Shown: positions 53,913-63,179 of the stretch, one piece after another | Numbering within the stretch: the first letter of the stretch is position 1 | Layout: each line of letters opens with the position of its first letter | NCBI GenBank assembly: GCA_029242325.1 | Contig: JAQWUD010000009.1 | Coordinates: forward strand, 1-64,000 | Origin: Luminiphilus sp. | GTDB lineage: Bacteria > Pseudomonadota > Gammaproteobacteria > Pseudomonadales > Halieaceae | Reading direction: 5' to 3' | Length of the DNA stretch: 64,000 nt | Program-made: the position numbers and the translations under genes | Notes under the pieces: generated by a model | What the model saw: only the letters and a program-made list of their open reading frames with translations | The model's database searches: none | Told to the model about the DNA's origin: nothing

Positions 53913-55649
53913 TTACGCAACATCCGCACTCTCGCCTTGCTCCGCGGTTTGATCCTGAGTAACCCGCAGCACCTCATCTAACGAGCTCAGTCCGGCCGCG
54001 ACCTTCATCAAGCCATCCTCGTATAGCGTTCGCATACCCCGGTCTCTGGCCTCATGATGGAGTTGGCTGGCGTCCGCGCCGCCCAGCACCGTGCGCTGAG
54101 CAACTGAATCCAGCACGAACAATTCATGAATCGCCAGTCGGCCCCGATACCCTGTCCCCTTACAGTGATCGCAGCCTGCACTCTCATAAATTGCCGCTAA
54201 TTCCGCATCGCATACAGCCGCCAATCCTGTCTCCTGCAGTAAGCGAGGCGTCAATTCCACCTTAGTCTTGCAGTGGTCACACAGCCGCCGAATTAACCGT
54301 TGGGACAATACTCCGTTGATGGCAGCGGTAATCAGAAACCGTTCGACACCCATATCCTCCAGTCGCGTGATGGCACCCGCTGCGGTGTTGGTATGAAGTG
54401 TCGACAACACCAGGTGTCCGGTGAGCGCGGACTGCACGGCAATTTGTGCCGTTTCAGTATCCCGCATCTCGCCAATCATAATGACGTCAGGGTCCTGTCG
54501 CAGTATCGACCGAAGCGCGCGCGCGAAAGTCAGGCCTATTTGCGAATGCACCGGGATTTGATTGATTCCCCGCAATTGATATTCGACAGGATCCTCAACC
54601 GTGATGATTTTCAGTGTCTCCGAGTCCATGTTGGAGAGCGAAGCATAGAGCGTAGTGGTTTTGCCGGACCCAGTCGGCCCCGTCATCAGCAGGACCCCAT
54701 GTGGCTTTTTCAGTAGCGCCTTGTAATGCGTCAATGTGTCGTCGCTGAACCCCATATCTTCGAGATCCAGATTAATACTCTCGCGGTCCAGCACCCGCAT
54801 GACCACACCTTCTCCGTGAATAGTGGGCAGCGTTGAAACGCGAAGATCCAATTCATGGCCTTTCACACGCGTCATGATTCGGCCGTCTTGAGGCAGCCTT
54901 CTCTCGGCGATGTTCAGATTCGCGAGCAACTTGATTCGGGAGATAATGGCGGCAGACGCGCTCGCGTCCATGGCCTGCGTGGCCTCTTGGAGCACGCCAT
55001 CAACCCGATAGCGCAAGCGAAGACCATCCTCAAAACACTCCAAATGGATGTCGGAAGCCTCGAGCTCCAGTGCGCGTTGAATAATCTGATTCACGCGCTG
55101 TATCACAGGGGCCTCGCTCGCCAGATCCTTCAAATGCTCAATAAACTCATCGTCGTCGGCATCGAACAGGGCATAGCTATCCTCGGCGCTTTCCTCATCC
55201 TGCTGACTCCGGAGCTCAAGCGCGCTGTCGATGTCAGCCGCCAATCCCAGTCGCAGCGTAATCTGACTGCCGGTTGCCAGCGTCAGCGCCTTGGAAATGA
55301 AGGGATCCTGGGGGCAATGCGCTGCGAAGGCTATTGCACCGTTTGAGGCTAAGATGGGAACCACCCGGTGATTCAACATAAAATGCTCAGGCACCGCCGC
55401 CAATGCGATCGGTTCAGCCGGATATTCCTCTTTCGCCACCAACGACACGTCGAGCACCTCGCACAGCACAACCGCAAGGTCCGTTTCGGCGACCAGACCA
55501 AGACGTATTAGCACCTCCCCGAGCAAGCCCCCCATTTCTTTCTTCGCGAGCTGAGCACGTTCAAGGTCGCGGTTGCTCACCAGACCGCGGGCAACCAAAG
55601 CGTCACCCAGTGATGGGGTGTCAGCGGCTTCTGTGCTCTGCAGGTACAC
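53913..55649 (-). CDS. gspE: GspE, type II secretion ATPase
   Basis: This first gene of the operon encodes the hexameric ATPase. A GTG start at 55649 is favoured by AGGAGG eight bases upstream (55658-55663). It gives 578 residues, close to the usual size, while longer frames add a basic N-terminus without family similarity. Domains are an N1E region (SLGDALVARGLVSNRDLERA), N2E, and the C-terminal ATPase with Walker A GPTGSGKTTTLYASL, Asp box, Walker B (RDTETAQIAVQSALTGHLVL) and a zinc tetracysteine (CDHCKTK, CDHCKGTGYRG). It is followed by gspF with 39 bp between. Confidence 0.96.
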   Translation of the reverse strand: MYLQSTEAADTPSLGDALVARGLVSNRDLERAQLAKKEMGGLLGEVLIRLGLVAETDLAVVLCEVLDVSLVAKEEYPAEPIALAAVPEHFMLNHRVVPILASNGAIAFAAHCPQDPFISKALTLATGSQITLRLGLAADIDSALELRSQQDEESAEDSYALFDADDDEFIEHLKDLASEAPVIQRVNQIIQRALELEASDIHLECFEDGLRLRYRVDGVLQEATQAMDASASAAIISRIKLLANLNIAERRLPQDGRIMTRVKGHELDLRVSTLPTIHGEGVVMRVLDRESINLDLEDMGFSDDTLTHYKALLKKPHGVLLMTGPTGSGKTTTLYASLSNMDSETLKIITVEDPVEYQLRGINQIPVHSQIGLTFARALRSILRQDPDVIMIGEMRDTETAQIAVQSALTGHLVLSTLHTNTAAGAITRLEDMGVERFLITAAINGVLSQRLIRRLCDHCKTKVELTPRLLQETGLAAVCDAELAAIYESAGCDHCKGTGYRGRLAIHELFVLDSVAQRTVLGGADASQLHHEARDRGMRTLYEDGLMKVAAGLSSLDEVLRVTQDQTAEQGESADVA

Positions 55650-55953
55650 CTCAATGGCCTCCTTTAGTGAAGTTCGGTGTCGCAACGACAGGTCGTGGCG
55701 CGCCCAAGGGGTTCTATGCAAGGACGGCCGCCCGAAAACGCTTATTCCCCTCGAACGACAAGATCGTGACATTGTGGGGCAAAACAGCCTGTAATACCGT
55801 GGGTAGTTTTCACACCTCCCACCAACTGGTGCCACTCCTTTTCTCGTGGATTTGTCATGGCCGCATCGCTATGCTCTGCGCAGCCACCCTGTAGCGCCGA
55901 TGGTGCCAAAAGAGATGACTGCCCCGACTTGCGCGCACTTAAGCAGAGACCCA
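55650..55953. other. Divergent intergenic region between gspE and a sulfotransferase gene
   Basis: The region holds the gspE ribosome site (AGGAGG, 55658-55663). Both genes point away from it, so promoters for both should lie here, but no -35/-10 pair was good enough to call on either strand. No RNA gene or small ORF was recognised. Confidence 0.5.
55658..55663 (-). promoter_or_regulatory. Ribosome binding site that fixes the gspE GTG start
   Basis: AGGAGG on the minus strand, eight bases before GTG 55647-55649. It is the strongest Shine-Dalgarno sequence near the N-terminus and supports a start about 186 bases inside the longest frame. Confidence 0.8.
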
Positions 55954-56766
55954 ATGAATCGACGAAGCGTGCTGGTGCACTACCACATTTTCAAAAATGC
56001 CGGGACCTCCTTCGAGCGCGTTCTGGATGAAAACTTTGGCGACCGGCATATGACTTTTGACGGCCCCTTTTCGTTTTCCCAGGTCAATCAGGATCAATTG
56101 GCAACCGTCATTGATCACCACCCCTCCCAGTGCGCCTTTTCATCACACCAGATACACCTGCCCGTGCCCTCATCGCTGAACTTTCGGGCGATCCCGATTG
56201 TGTTCGTGAGGCACCCCTTGCTCCGCATTCGCTCGGTCTATCTTTTTGGGCAACGAGATCAACAGGCTGCCGATCCCAGCGCAACATCAGCGCCGCTGGC
56301 AGGATTTGAGGATTGGGTGGCATCTATGCTCGCAGGAGACAAGAACCGGCTACACCTCTCCAACCTGCAAACCGGCGCGCTGAGTCGGGCCTATAACCTG
56401 CCGCCAAAAAGAAGCGGCGAAAATGGCCGAGTCTGCTTTGACCTCCAGGCCGCCATCAATAACCTTTTATTGGTGCCGTGTCTCGGGCGCACAGACCATT
56501 TCGATACCGACGTGATGAGCTTTGCCGACTCACTAGCGCGATTTGATATCGACTTTTCATACCAGCCAGGAAGGGCGGAAAACGTCAGTTCGCCTGATTA
56601 CAACGCGCCTATTGAGGATCAACTCCGGTCACTGGAGCACAGCGTGACCGCAGAGACGTGGGAAAAACTACACTGGCTGAATCATCAGGATCTGGCACTG
56701 TTCGATATTGTGCAGGAGATGGTTGAGCAACGACTAAGCAGCGGTATCCCTATCCACCTCGCTTAA
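55954..56766 (+). CDS. Carbohydrate sulfotransferase family protein
   Basis: The 270-residue product has the two sulfate-donor (PAPS) motifs of carbohydrate sulfotransferases: LVHYHIFKNAGTSFERVL near the N-terminus and IPIVFVRHPLLRIRSVY near residue 90. No signal peptide or membrane segment is evident, so it acts in the cytoplasm. The ATG giving MNRRSVLVHYHIFK starts right before the first motif; longer upstream frames add unlikely residues. Its end overlaps that of the giant glycosyltransferase gene by 17 bp in opposite orientation. The acceptor is unknown, but the neighbour suggests a glycan. Confidence 0.8.
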   Translation: MNRRSVLVHYHIFKNAGTSFERVLDENFGDRHMTFDGPFSFSQVNQDQLATVIDHHPSQCAFSSHQIHLPVPSSLNFRAIPIVFVRHPLLRIRSVYLFGQRDQQAADPSATSAPLAGFEDWVASMLAGDKNRLHLSNLQTGALSRAYNLPPKRSGENGRVCFDLQAAINNLLLVPCLGRTDHFDTDVMSFADSLARFDIDFSYQPGRAENVSSPDYNAPIEDQLRSLEHSVTAETWEKLHWLNHQDLALFDIVQEMVEQRLSSGIPIHLA

Positions 56767-59700
56767 AGAGCGGGCCCAAAGCCTCAAGCAAGGCGCGTTT
56801 TGCGACATCGGGGGTGAAGCGTCCCTGCAATGACTCGCGACCATTGGCAGATAATGTGTTCCATAGCCCCTGATCACCATAAACCTCAGCCATGGCCTGC
56901 GCGAAGGCTTCGGGGGTGGACGCAAACATGGCGTCCCTCCTGTTCTCAAGACCCATGCCCTCCAGCGCCATCGGTGAGCCCACAACGGGCACGCCATAGC
57001 TCAGCGCCTGATTCACTTTGCCTTTCACACCCGCGCCATACCGTAAGGGGGCGATGACTAATTTGCAGCGCTGATAGTAGGGGGTGAGATCCTCAACGAA
57101 GCCCAGCATTGTTAGACCCTGTGCCTCACCCCACCGTTTTAAGCTATCCGGCATGCGGCTGCCAATGACCAAAACCTCGGCCTCGGGGCAGGTCGCTCTG
57201 AAAAGCGGCCAGATCTCCTCGCCAAAGTATTCCACTGCATCACTATTCGGAGGGTGCTGAAACCCACCCACAAACAACACATCGCGTCGCCCCTCAGAGG
57301 CAACCGGGCTCGCATCAATCTCATGAATATTGCTGATCAAGGCGACTGGCGCCGCAGGCGCTTCGGCCGCCAAAGCACTCACCTCTGCCTCGCTCACAAC
57401 AATCGTCAGATCCGACTGTGCAATCACCGCCAGTTCTTCTTGATGAGCAAGCTCTGCCATCTTGAGGGTTGCGGCAGCGCCGTCAAGTTGGTGCTGCCGC
57501 TGCAATCTCAGATAGTGCAGGTCGATGGTATCGAACCAAATCTGGGTGTTGGTTTGGGCGTCCCTTATCAGCTCGACATACTGAATCGCGATGTAATGTC
57601 GGCACAAAGTCACCACGTCATACGCCCCCCCATGCGCCTGCAGGTAGTCGCGCATGGACTTTACGTGGGGCACGTGAAGCACCTCGATGCCCTCATCTCG
57701 AAGCCGCTGGGCATAAGGCTCATCCGCCAGGAGATTATCAGCTGCAAACGTTACCTTGCACCCAAGGTCGCGCAATATTCTCAATAACCTGACGGTTCTC
57801 AATGAACCCGAATCCTGATCAGGTGTCAGCATGCAGGCCTCTACCCAGAGGATGCGCGCCTGTGCCCCCCGATCGCATTCTCTTTGCGGCGCCTCGCCAT
57901 TGGATGCGTGTTTTGAAAGCTGCTGCGACCACTTTGCAGCGAACAACGCCTGATTTCTGACCTGATATGCTTTTTGGCCCTCGTTGACGTCTGTGCCGTG
58001 AGACACTCCCTCGAAATGCACCACAGTGGCAGCGGGCTGATAAAGCGTGCGCCAACCGGCCTCGCGCAGGGCGAAACACAGGTCGGTGTCCTCGTAGTAG
58101 CAGGGCGCAAACTGTTCGTCGAACCCACCGACCGACGACCATGCTGCCCTGTCCACCATCAGCGCGGCAGCAGAGCAGTAATCTGCCTCCCGAACGTAAT
58201 TAAACCGGGGCAAGCTGGCGTCCTCGTCACGCCCCCAGTTCCAGCCTGAGCCGTCGCGCCAAATAATGCCTCCAGCCTCCTGCAATGCACCATCTGGATA
58301 GCACAACTTCGCACCCACTGCGCCAACACCCGAGAACTGCTGAAAGGTGTGCCATAGGGCATCGATGGCGTCTGCAACGAGCTGGGTATCGTTGTTAAGC
58401 AGCAGCACCCGATCACCCCTCGCCTGAGATACAGCGTGATTACAGTTCCGCAGAAACCCAAGGTTGTGCGGCTGCCTGATCAGTCGCACACCGCTAATGT
58501 CGAACTCGGTCGGGTCAAACGGGTCCGGGTAGGCGTCGTCGGCCACGATCACCTCAAAGGAGACAGACGGCGGGCAGGCACTGATCGATCGCAAGCAGTG
58601 CGCCGTCACCGCGTGCTCACCGAAACTGGGGATCACAATAGAAAGCTGAGGCGCAGTTGCGTCATTGAAAGCAACCGGGGAACCGGGCAATACCGCTAGC
58701 CAGTCGGAGCCTCCATCGGCTGTCGGCGACATCGCTGTCTCCCGCCGCCGCCATCGATGCCATCTGCGCCCAGCCGCACTCCTGAGACCCCTCCAGCCGC
58801 CCGTGGAATAATGGTAACGCGAGAACACGTAGACCTTCCGGCTAAACACGGCCAAGGGGCGCATTCGCTCGATACCCAGCTTGACGCCGTGTAGCGTCCA
58901 CCGGAGGGGTGTCATAAGACGCCAGAGCGTGCTGGTCTCCAACTCCAGTACCCGCTCAGCAAATACATTCCTTTCTGCGAGAATTTGATCGCGCTCTATA
59001 AAAGATCTGTCGAGCGCTTTACTGATCTCGCCCTGTTCAGCCTGCAAAGCGTCCACGATTTCCTTGAGATGCAAGACATCTGCGGCATTCGCTTCCTGCA
59101 GGCTGGCTATCTCACTCTTAAGGTGGTGCTCCTCGCGCGCGTGGGCCTCGTGCAAGCCATGGATCGTCTGCGTGAGATGCTCAACCTCCTCTGCCCTCAC
59201 ATGCAAATGCGCCTCGCGCTCCTGCAGAATGGCATGCGTATCCAACGTATGGTGGCGCAGCGCCGCCTGTGCTTCGGCATGACGCTGCTCTAGGGCCGCG
59301 TTCAATAGCTCTTCGATAGGCGGAAGGGGCGCGGCGAGCGGCTTTTCGACCTCAGCCAACCGCGTCAACACCTCAAGCAAACGCTCAAATACCAACGGTT
59401 CAGATGGGTCCAACGGCGCCAGATAGCGCTCGGCATATTCCGCAGGCGATACGAACCCGATCCTACTCTCAGCAGTTTCGATCTGCTGTATGACATGCGT
59501 AGGACGCTGCGCCAAGAGCACCTCAAGCAGCGCGCCTGTATCACTTGAAGCGGGCAACAGACTCGCCTGCGGGACTTCACGCAGCCGCTCCTCCATCGCG
59601 CCTGAGGCGACAGCGATAATCGGGAGTCCGGTCGCTAGGCACGCGGAAAGTGCGTAGTTAAAGGTTTCGGGTATTTGCGAAGCGAACAGAAAGCAATCGG

Positions 59701-61390
59701 GGCGTTCACGTAGCAGAATATCGGGCAGGTCTTCTCGGCGATAGGGGCCGGTCACCAATGCCCTCGGGTGGTTGTTTAGGGGCCTGATGGTCGGGCCTAT
59801 GATGGCAAAATCGAGGGGGAGGTCAGCCTCCTCAGCGCGCCTGACGATGCTTGCGACCACGTCAAAGCCTTTGATCAGTGACAAGGCACCCACTACCGCA
59901 ACTTTAATCCGAGATTGGCTACGGGCCTGATGCTGGGAAAAACGCGCTGTCTGGGTATCGGCGTGGGGCCAAACGCTGCAGGTCACATCCGGATAATAAT
60001 CGCGAATGGCCTCGGCCGTGGATATTGAGGGACAAATCACTCGTTCAGCCCGCATCAAATGACCCGAGAATGCCTCCCGCCACTCCACAATTTCAAGATC
60101 CCAATGATTGGGCCGCTCAGCGATACAGGCGTTACAACCTGCGTCATTGGGTCGGCCACAGAATCGCCCATCCTGATCCTGAAAATGGAACTGAGGACAG
60201 GCCGCGACGAAGTCATGAATCGTAATATCGAAAGGCAAATCGACTTTTGAGGGCAGGTCCAACACCCATCTCGGCTGCCCCGCGTAGTGGTGGTAGTGAA
60301 TGCGCTGAACGCCAAATGCAAGCAGGAACTCGGGAATCAGTCGCTCTGCCTCAGCTTCGGGCAACCTGATAGAGAATGCTCCCTCACCACCAACAGTCTC
60401 TACGCAAATCGCGCTTTCACCCCAAGGGCTCATTACCAAACTCAGGCACCCGCTGACCTCCCGACAGGCCCGCGATAAATCTTCTACATATTGCGAGACA
60501 CCCCCACCCAGTCTGTGGGACACATGAAGGATTCTTGGACCGTCACTGGGCTGCAACCGTTCAAGATCACACCGCAATCGGGCAGGAAGCGCTGGATCAC
60601 GCTTGATCCAGTCCTGAACGTGAGCCGAAAAATCAGGGTATCGCTGGTCCACCACTGTTTGCGCCGCGATCTTCAGCTGTTCCGACTCGTAGCCAAAAGA
60701 CACATTGCCTGCGTGGTAAACGAACACGTCGCAAGCCAAAAGGTGGTCCCACCCGGCGGCGGCGGTCGATAGACAAAACTCCACCTCCTCGCCATAGCCA
60801 CGGCCATAGCGCTCGTCGAACCCGTTGCTCGCCTGCCACGCTTCCCTCGCCACAAACATGCAAAAACCAATTGCCGTGGGTAAAGACACCGATTCTCCGC
60901 CATTGGCGCCGGCCATCGCACGATCGAGCACGGCCACATCAATCAGCGTATCTGCACTGCGTGCATTGCCGCCCCAGGGATAACTGGCGATGGTCGCATT
61001 ATTGGAGAAGGGCGTGACGGTAGCCACTTGGGGATGGCCTCTGGCGTGAGCGGCCATGCGGTCCAGCCAGTCACCATGGACTTCTGTATCCGCATTCAGC
61101 AAGACAAAATCGTGATCAAGCCGCAGTGCTGCACCCTGATTACAACTGCGGACGAAACCTTGGTTTTCCTCATTAACCAGGAGCGTAATCAAGGCAGCAT
61201 CGGCCAACCGTTGGAGGTAGTCGCCAATCTCGGGTTCCGGCGAGCAATCGTTCACCACGATCACGTTACCCAGCACTTCATTGGTGCTGGCTAACACGGA
61301 CTCGAGGCACGCCCTCACCTCCGCCACGCCACCGTAAACCGGGATGATGACGTCTACGGCAGCTCTTGAATCACTCACGGATCGCATCAT
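56750..61390 (-). CDS. Giant four-domain glycosyltransferase with central coiled coil
   Basis: The 1546-residue protein holds, in order, a GT2 domain (about 10-260; VDVIIPVYGG, LLNADTEVHG), a GT4 domain (about 285-665; ILHVSHRLGGGVSQYV, GALSLIKGFDVV), and a charged helical coiled coil (about 690-820, rich in Glu, His, Leu). A second GT2 follows (about 914-1150; LSIVIPSFGE, LLLNNDTQLVAD) and a second GT4 (about 1180-1546; DVLFVGGFQHPPNSDAVEYF, VIAPLRYGAGVKGKVNQA). Such multi-domain enzymes can add alternating sugars to a surface polysaccharide or modify surface proteins. No membrane segment is seen. It converges with a sulfotransferase gene at its 3' end. Confidence 0.88.
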   Translation of the reverse strand: MMRSVSDSRAAVDVIIPVYGGVAEVRACLESVLASTNEVLGNVIVVNDCSPEPEIGDYLQRLADAALITLLVNEENQGFVRSCNQGAALRLDHDFVLLNADTEVHGDWLDRMAAHARGHPQVATVTPFSNNATIASYPWGGNARSADTLIDVAVLDRAMAGANGGESVSLPTAIGFCMFVAREAWQASNGFDERYGRGYGEEVEFCLSTAAAGWDHLLACDVFVYHAGNVSFGYESEQLKIAAQTVVDQRYPDFSAHVQDWIKRDPALPARLRCDLERLQPSDGPRILHVSHRLGGGVSQYVEDLSRACREVSGCLSLVMSPWGESAICVETVGGEGAFSIRLPEAEAERLIPEFLLAFGVQRIHYHHYAGQPRWVLDLPSKVDLPFDITIHDFVAACPQFHFQDQDGRFCGRPNDAGCNACIAERPNHWDLEIVEWREAFSGHLMRAERVICPSISTAEAIRDYYPDVTCSVWPHADTQTARFSQHQARSQSRIKVAVVGALSLIKGFDVVASIVRRAEEADLPLDFAIIGPTIRPLNNHPRALVTGPYRREDLPDILLRERPDCFLFASQIPETFNYALSACLATGLPIIAVASGAMEERLREVPQASLLPASSDTGALLEVLLAQRPTHVIQQIETAESRIGFVSPAEYAERYLAPLDPSEPLVFERLLEVLTRLAEVEKPLAAPLPPIEELLNAALEQRHAEAQAALRHHTLDTHAILQEREAHLHVRAEEVEHLTQTIHGLHEAHAREEHHLKSEIASLQEANAADVLHLKEIVDALQAEQGEISKALDRSFIERDQILAERNVFAERVLELETSTLWRLMTPLRWTLHGVKLGIERMRPLAVFSRKVYVFSRYHYSTGGWRGLRSAAGRRWHRWRRRETAMSPTADGGSDWLAVLPGSPVAFNDATAPQLSIVIPSFGEHAVTAHCLRSISACPPSVSFEVIVADDAYPDPFDPTEFDISGVRLIRQPHNLGFLRNCNHAVSQARGDRVLLLNNDTQLVADAIDALWHTFQQFSGVGAVGAKLCYPDGALQEAGGIIWRDGSGWNWGRDEDASLPRFNYVREADYCSAAALMVDRAAWSSVGGFDEQFAPCYYEDTDLCFALREAGWRTLYQPAATVVHFEGVSHGTDVNEGQKAYQVRNQALFAAKWSQQLSKHASNGEAPQRECDRGAQARILWVEACMLTPDQDSGSLRTVRLLRILRDLGCKVTFAADNLLADEPYAQRLRDEGIEVLHVPHVKSMRDYLQAHGGAYDVVTLCRHYIAIQYVELIRDAQTNTQIWFDTIDLHYLRLQRQHQLDGAAATLKMAELAHQEELAVIAQSDLTIVVSEAEVSALAAEAPAAPVALISNIHEIDASPVASEGRRDVLFVGGFQHPPNSDAVEYFGEEIWPLFRATCPEAEVLVIGSRMPDSLKRWGEAQGLTMLGFVEDLTPYYQRCKLVIAPLRYGAGVKGKVNQALSYGVPVVGSPMALEGMGLENRRDAMFASTPEAFAQAMAEVYGDQGLWNTLSANGRESLQGRFTPDVAKRALLEALGPLFKRGG

Positions 61391-61471
61391 GCTACCCGGT
61401 GGATGGCCATTGCAGACTCAAGACAATTCACGCAGCCCCTCTGCTGTGGCCCGCACTTCGAGTGCATCCGT

Positions 61472-63097
61472 TCATGAAGGAAAAGCGTAGTCCGCAAAGC
61501 TCTCGCGCAGTGCGGTTTTTTGGATCTTGCCGGTCGCAGTGTGTGGCATGGCTTCGATGAACTGCACGTCATCCGGGATCCACCACTTGGCAATCTTGCC
61601 ATCGAGATAGGCTTTTAGCTCCTCCGGAGAGGGTGATTCACCCGACGCCTTCACCACAATCAGTAGCGGTCGCTCGCCCCACTTATCATGCAGACGGCCA
61701 ATGACTGCCGCCTCCGCGACCTTAGGATGCCCCGTCGCCACATTCTCGATTTCGATAGAGGAAATCCACTCGCCGCCAGACTTGATCACATCCTTGGTAC
61801 GGTCAGTGATGGATACAAAACCCTCGGGGCTCACAGTGGCCACATCTCCGGTCTCAAACCAGCCGGCCTCCGCGTGAGCTTCGGATCCCTCCAACTTGAA
61901 ATAACTTGAGCAGATCCAGGGACCCCGCACCTTGAGCGCGCCAAATGCTTGCCCATCCCAGGGAAGCTCATTGTTATCATCATCCATGATCTTGATTTCG
62001 ACACCCCAAATCGGCGTGCCAACATTGGTGCGCACGTCAGCAAACTCCTTTGGAGAGTAAAGAACTCTATGGCCACCGGCATGGTTTGTCGTACCCAGCG
62101 GGCTCATCTCCGTCATTCCCCAGGCGTGACGGGTGTCAACACCGTAGCTATCAAACTCTTCCATGACGGAGCGTGGGCAGGCTGACCCGCCCACCACCAC
62201 GCGATTCAGGGTATCGACGCGCTGAGCTGACTCCCGCAGGTGTGCGAGGAGATTGAGCCACACGGTCGGAACCCCCGCCGACATTGTGACTCCCTCCTCG
62301 TTGATCAGCGCGGCCAGTGTCGGGCCATCGCCCATCTTATTGCCGGGCATGACCATTTTCGCGCCGGCGACGGGGCAGGCATAAGGAGTGCCCCACGCGT
62401 TGACATGAAACATGGGCACGATCGGCAAAATCACATCACCGCTGGAGATGTTCATGGCATCCGGGATCAACGTCGCATAGGTGTGCAGCACCGTAGAGCG
62501 ATGACTGTACAAAACGCCTTTGGGGTTCCCCGTGGTGCCCGAGGTGTAGCACAGAGAGCAGGCTTCTTGCTCATCTAGATCGGGCCATTGAAAACCGTTG
62601 CTGTGGCCCGCCAGTAAGTCTTCATAACACAACACATCGGTGCGAGACGTATCGGGCATGTGCTCCCGCGTCGTCATAATGACCCAACCCTCGACACCAG
62701 CACACTCGCTGGCAATCCCTTCAATCAGCGGCCAGAAGTCCGGATCCAGAAACACATAACGGTCTTCCGCATGGTTGATGATGTAGACGATCTGCTCGGG
62801 AAATAAACGCGGGTTAATGGTATGACACACATAACCCGAACACGCGGAGCCATAATAAGTCTCCATGTGCCGATAATCATTCCACGCCAGTGTTGCGATC
62901 CGATCTCCGGCGCTGAGTTGCCAACCCTGCATTGCGTTGGCTAACTGACGCGCACGGGCAAAACACTCCCGGTAGGTATAGCGATGACGGGGGTTGTCGC
63001 GCGTAATCGAGACAATCTCTTTATGTCCGTGCACCTGTTCAGCATGCCGCACGATCGAAGTGATCGTGAGCGGAACGTCCATCATCAAACCATTCAT
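61472..63097 (-). CDS. Acyl-CoA ligase of the DmdB-like / medium-long-chain type
   Basis: This AMP-forming ligase (about 541 residues) activates a carboxylic acid to its CoA thioester. The AMP-binding loop is [17 protein letters not shown], followed by [29 protein letters not shown] and [17 protein letters not shown], and the C-terminal Lys motif [11 protein letters not shown]. The N-terminal part ([40 protein letters not shown]) resembles DmdB, the 3-methylmercaptopropionate-CoA ligase of DMSP demethylation, as I recall it. The family also acts on fatty acids, so the substrate is open. The start ATG has GGAGAGG eight bases upstream. Confidence 0.87.
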   Translation of the reverse strand: MNGLMMDVPLTITSIVRHAEQVHGHKEIVSITRDNPRHRYTYRECFARARQLANAMQGWQLSAGDRIATLAWNDYRHMETYYGSACSGYVCHTINPRLFPEQIVYIINHAEDRYVFLDPDFWPLIEGIASECAGVEGWVIMTTREHMPDTSRTDVLCYEDLLAGHSNGFQWPDLDEQEACSLCYTSGTTGNPKGVLYSHRSTVLHTYATLIPDAMNISSGDVILPIVPMFHVNAWGTPYACPVAGAKMVMPGNKMGDGPTLAALINEEGVTMSAGVPTVWLNLLAHLRESAQRVDTLNRVVVGGSACPRSVMEEFDSYGVDTRHAWGMTEMSPLGTTNHAGGHRVLYSPKEFADVRTNVGTPIWGVEIKIMDDDNNELPWDGQAFGALKVRGPWICSSYFKLEGSEAHAEAGWFETGDVATVSPEGFVSITDRTKDVIKSGGEWISSIEIENVATGHPKVAEAAVIGRLHDKWGERPLLIVVKASGESPSPEELKAYLDGKIAKWWIPDDVQFIEAMPHTATGKIQKTALRESFADYAFPS

Positions 63098-63179
63098 GGC
63101 TATCGCCTCTCCCACTCAACTGATTGCAGCATCTACCGCTACGCCGTTTCGTTCAGCAAATGCAGCAGCAAAAAAATCA

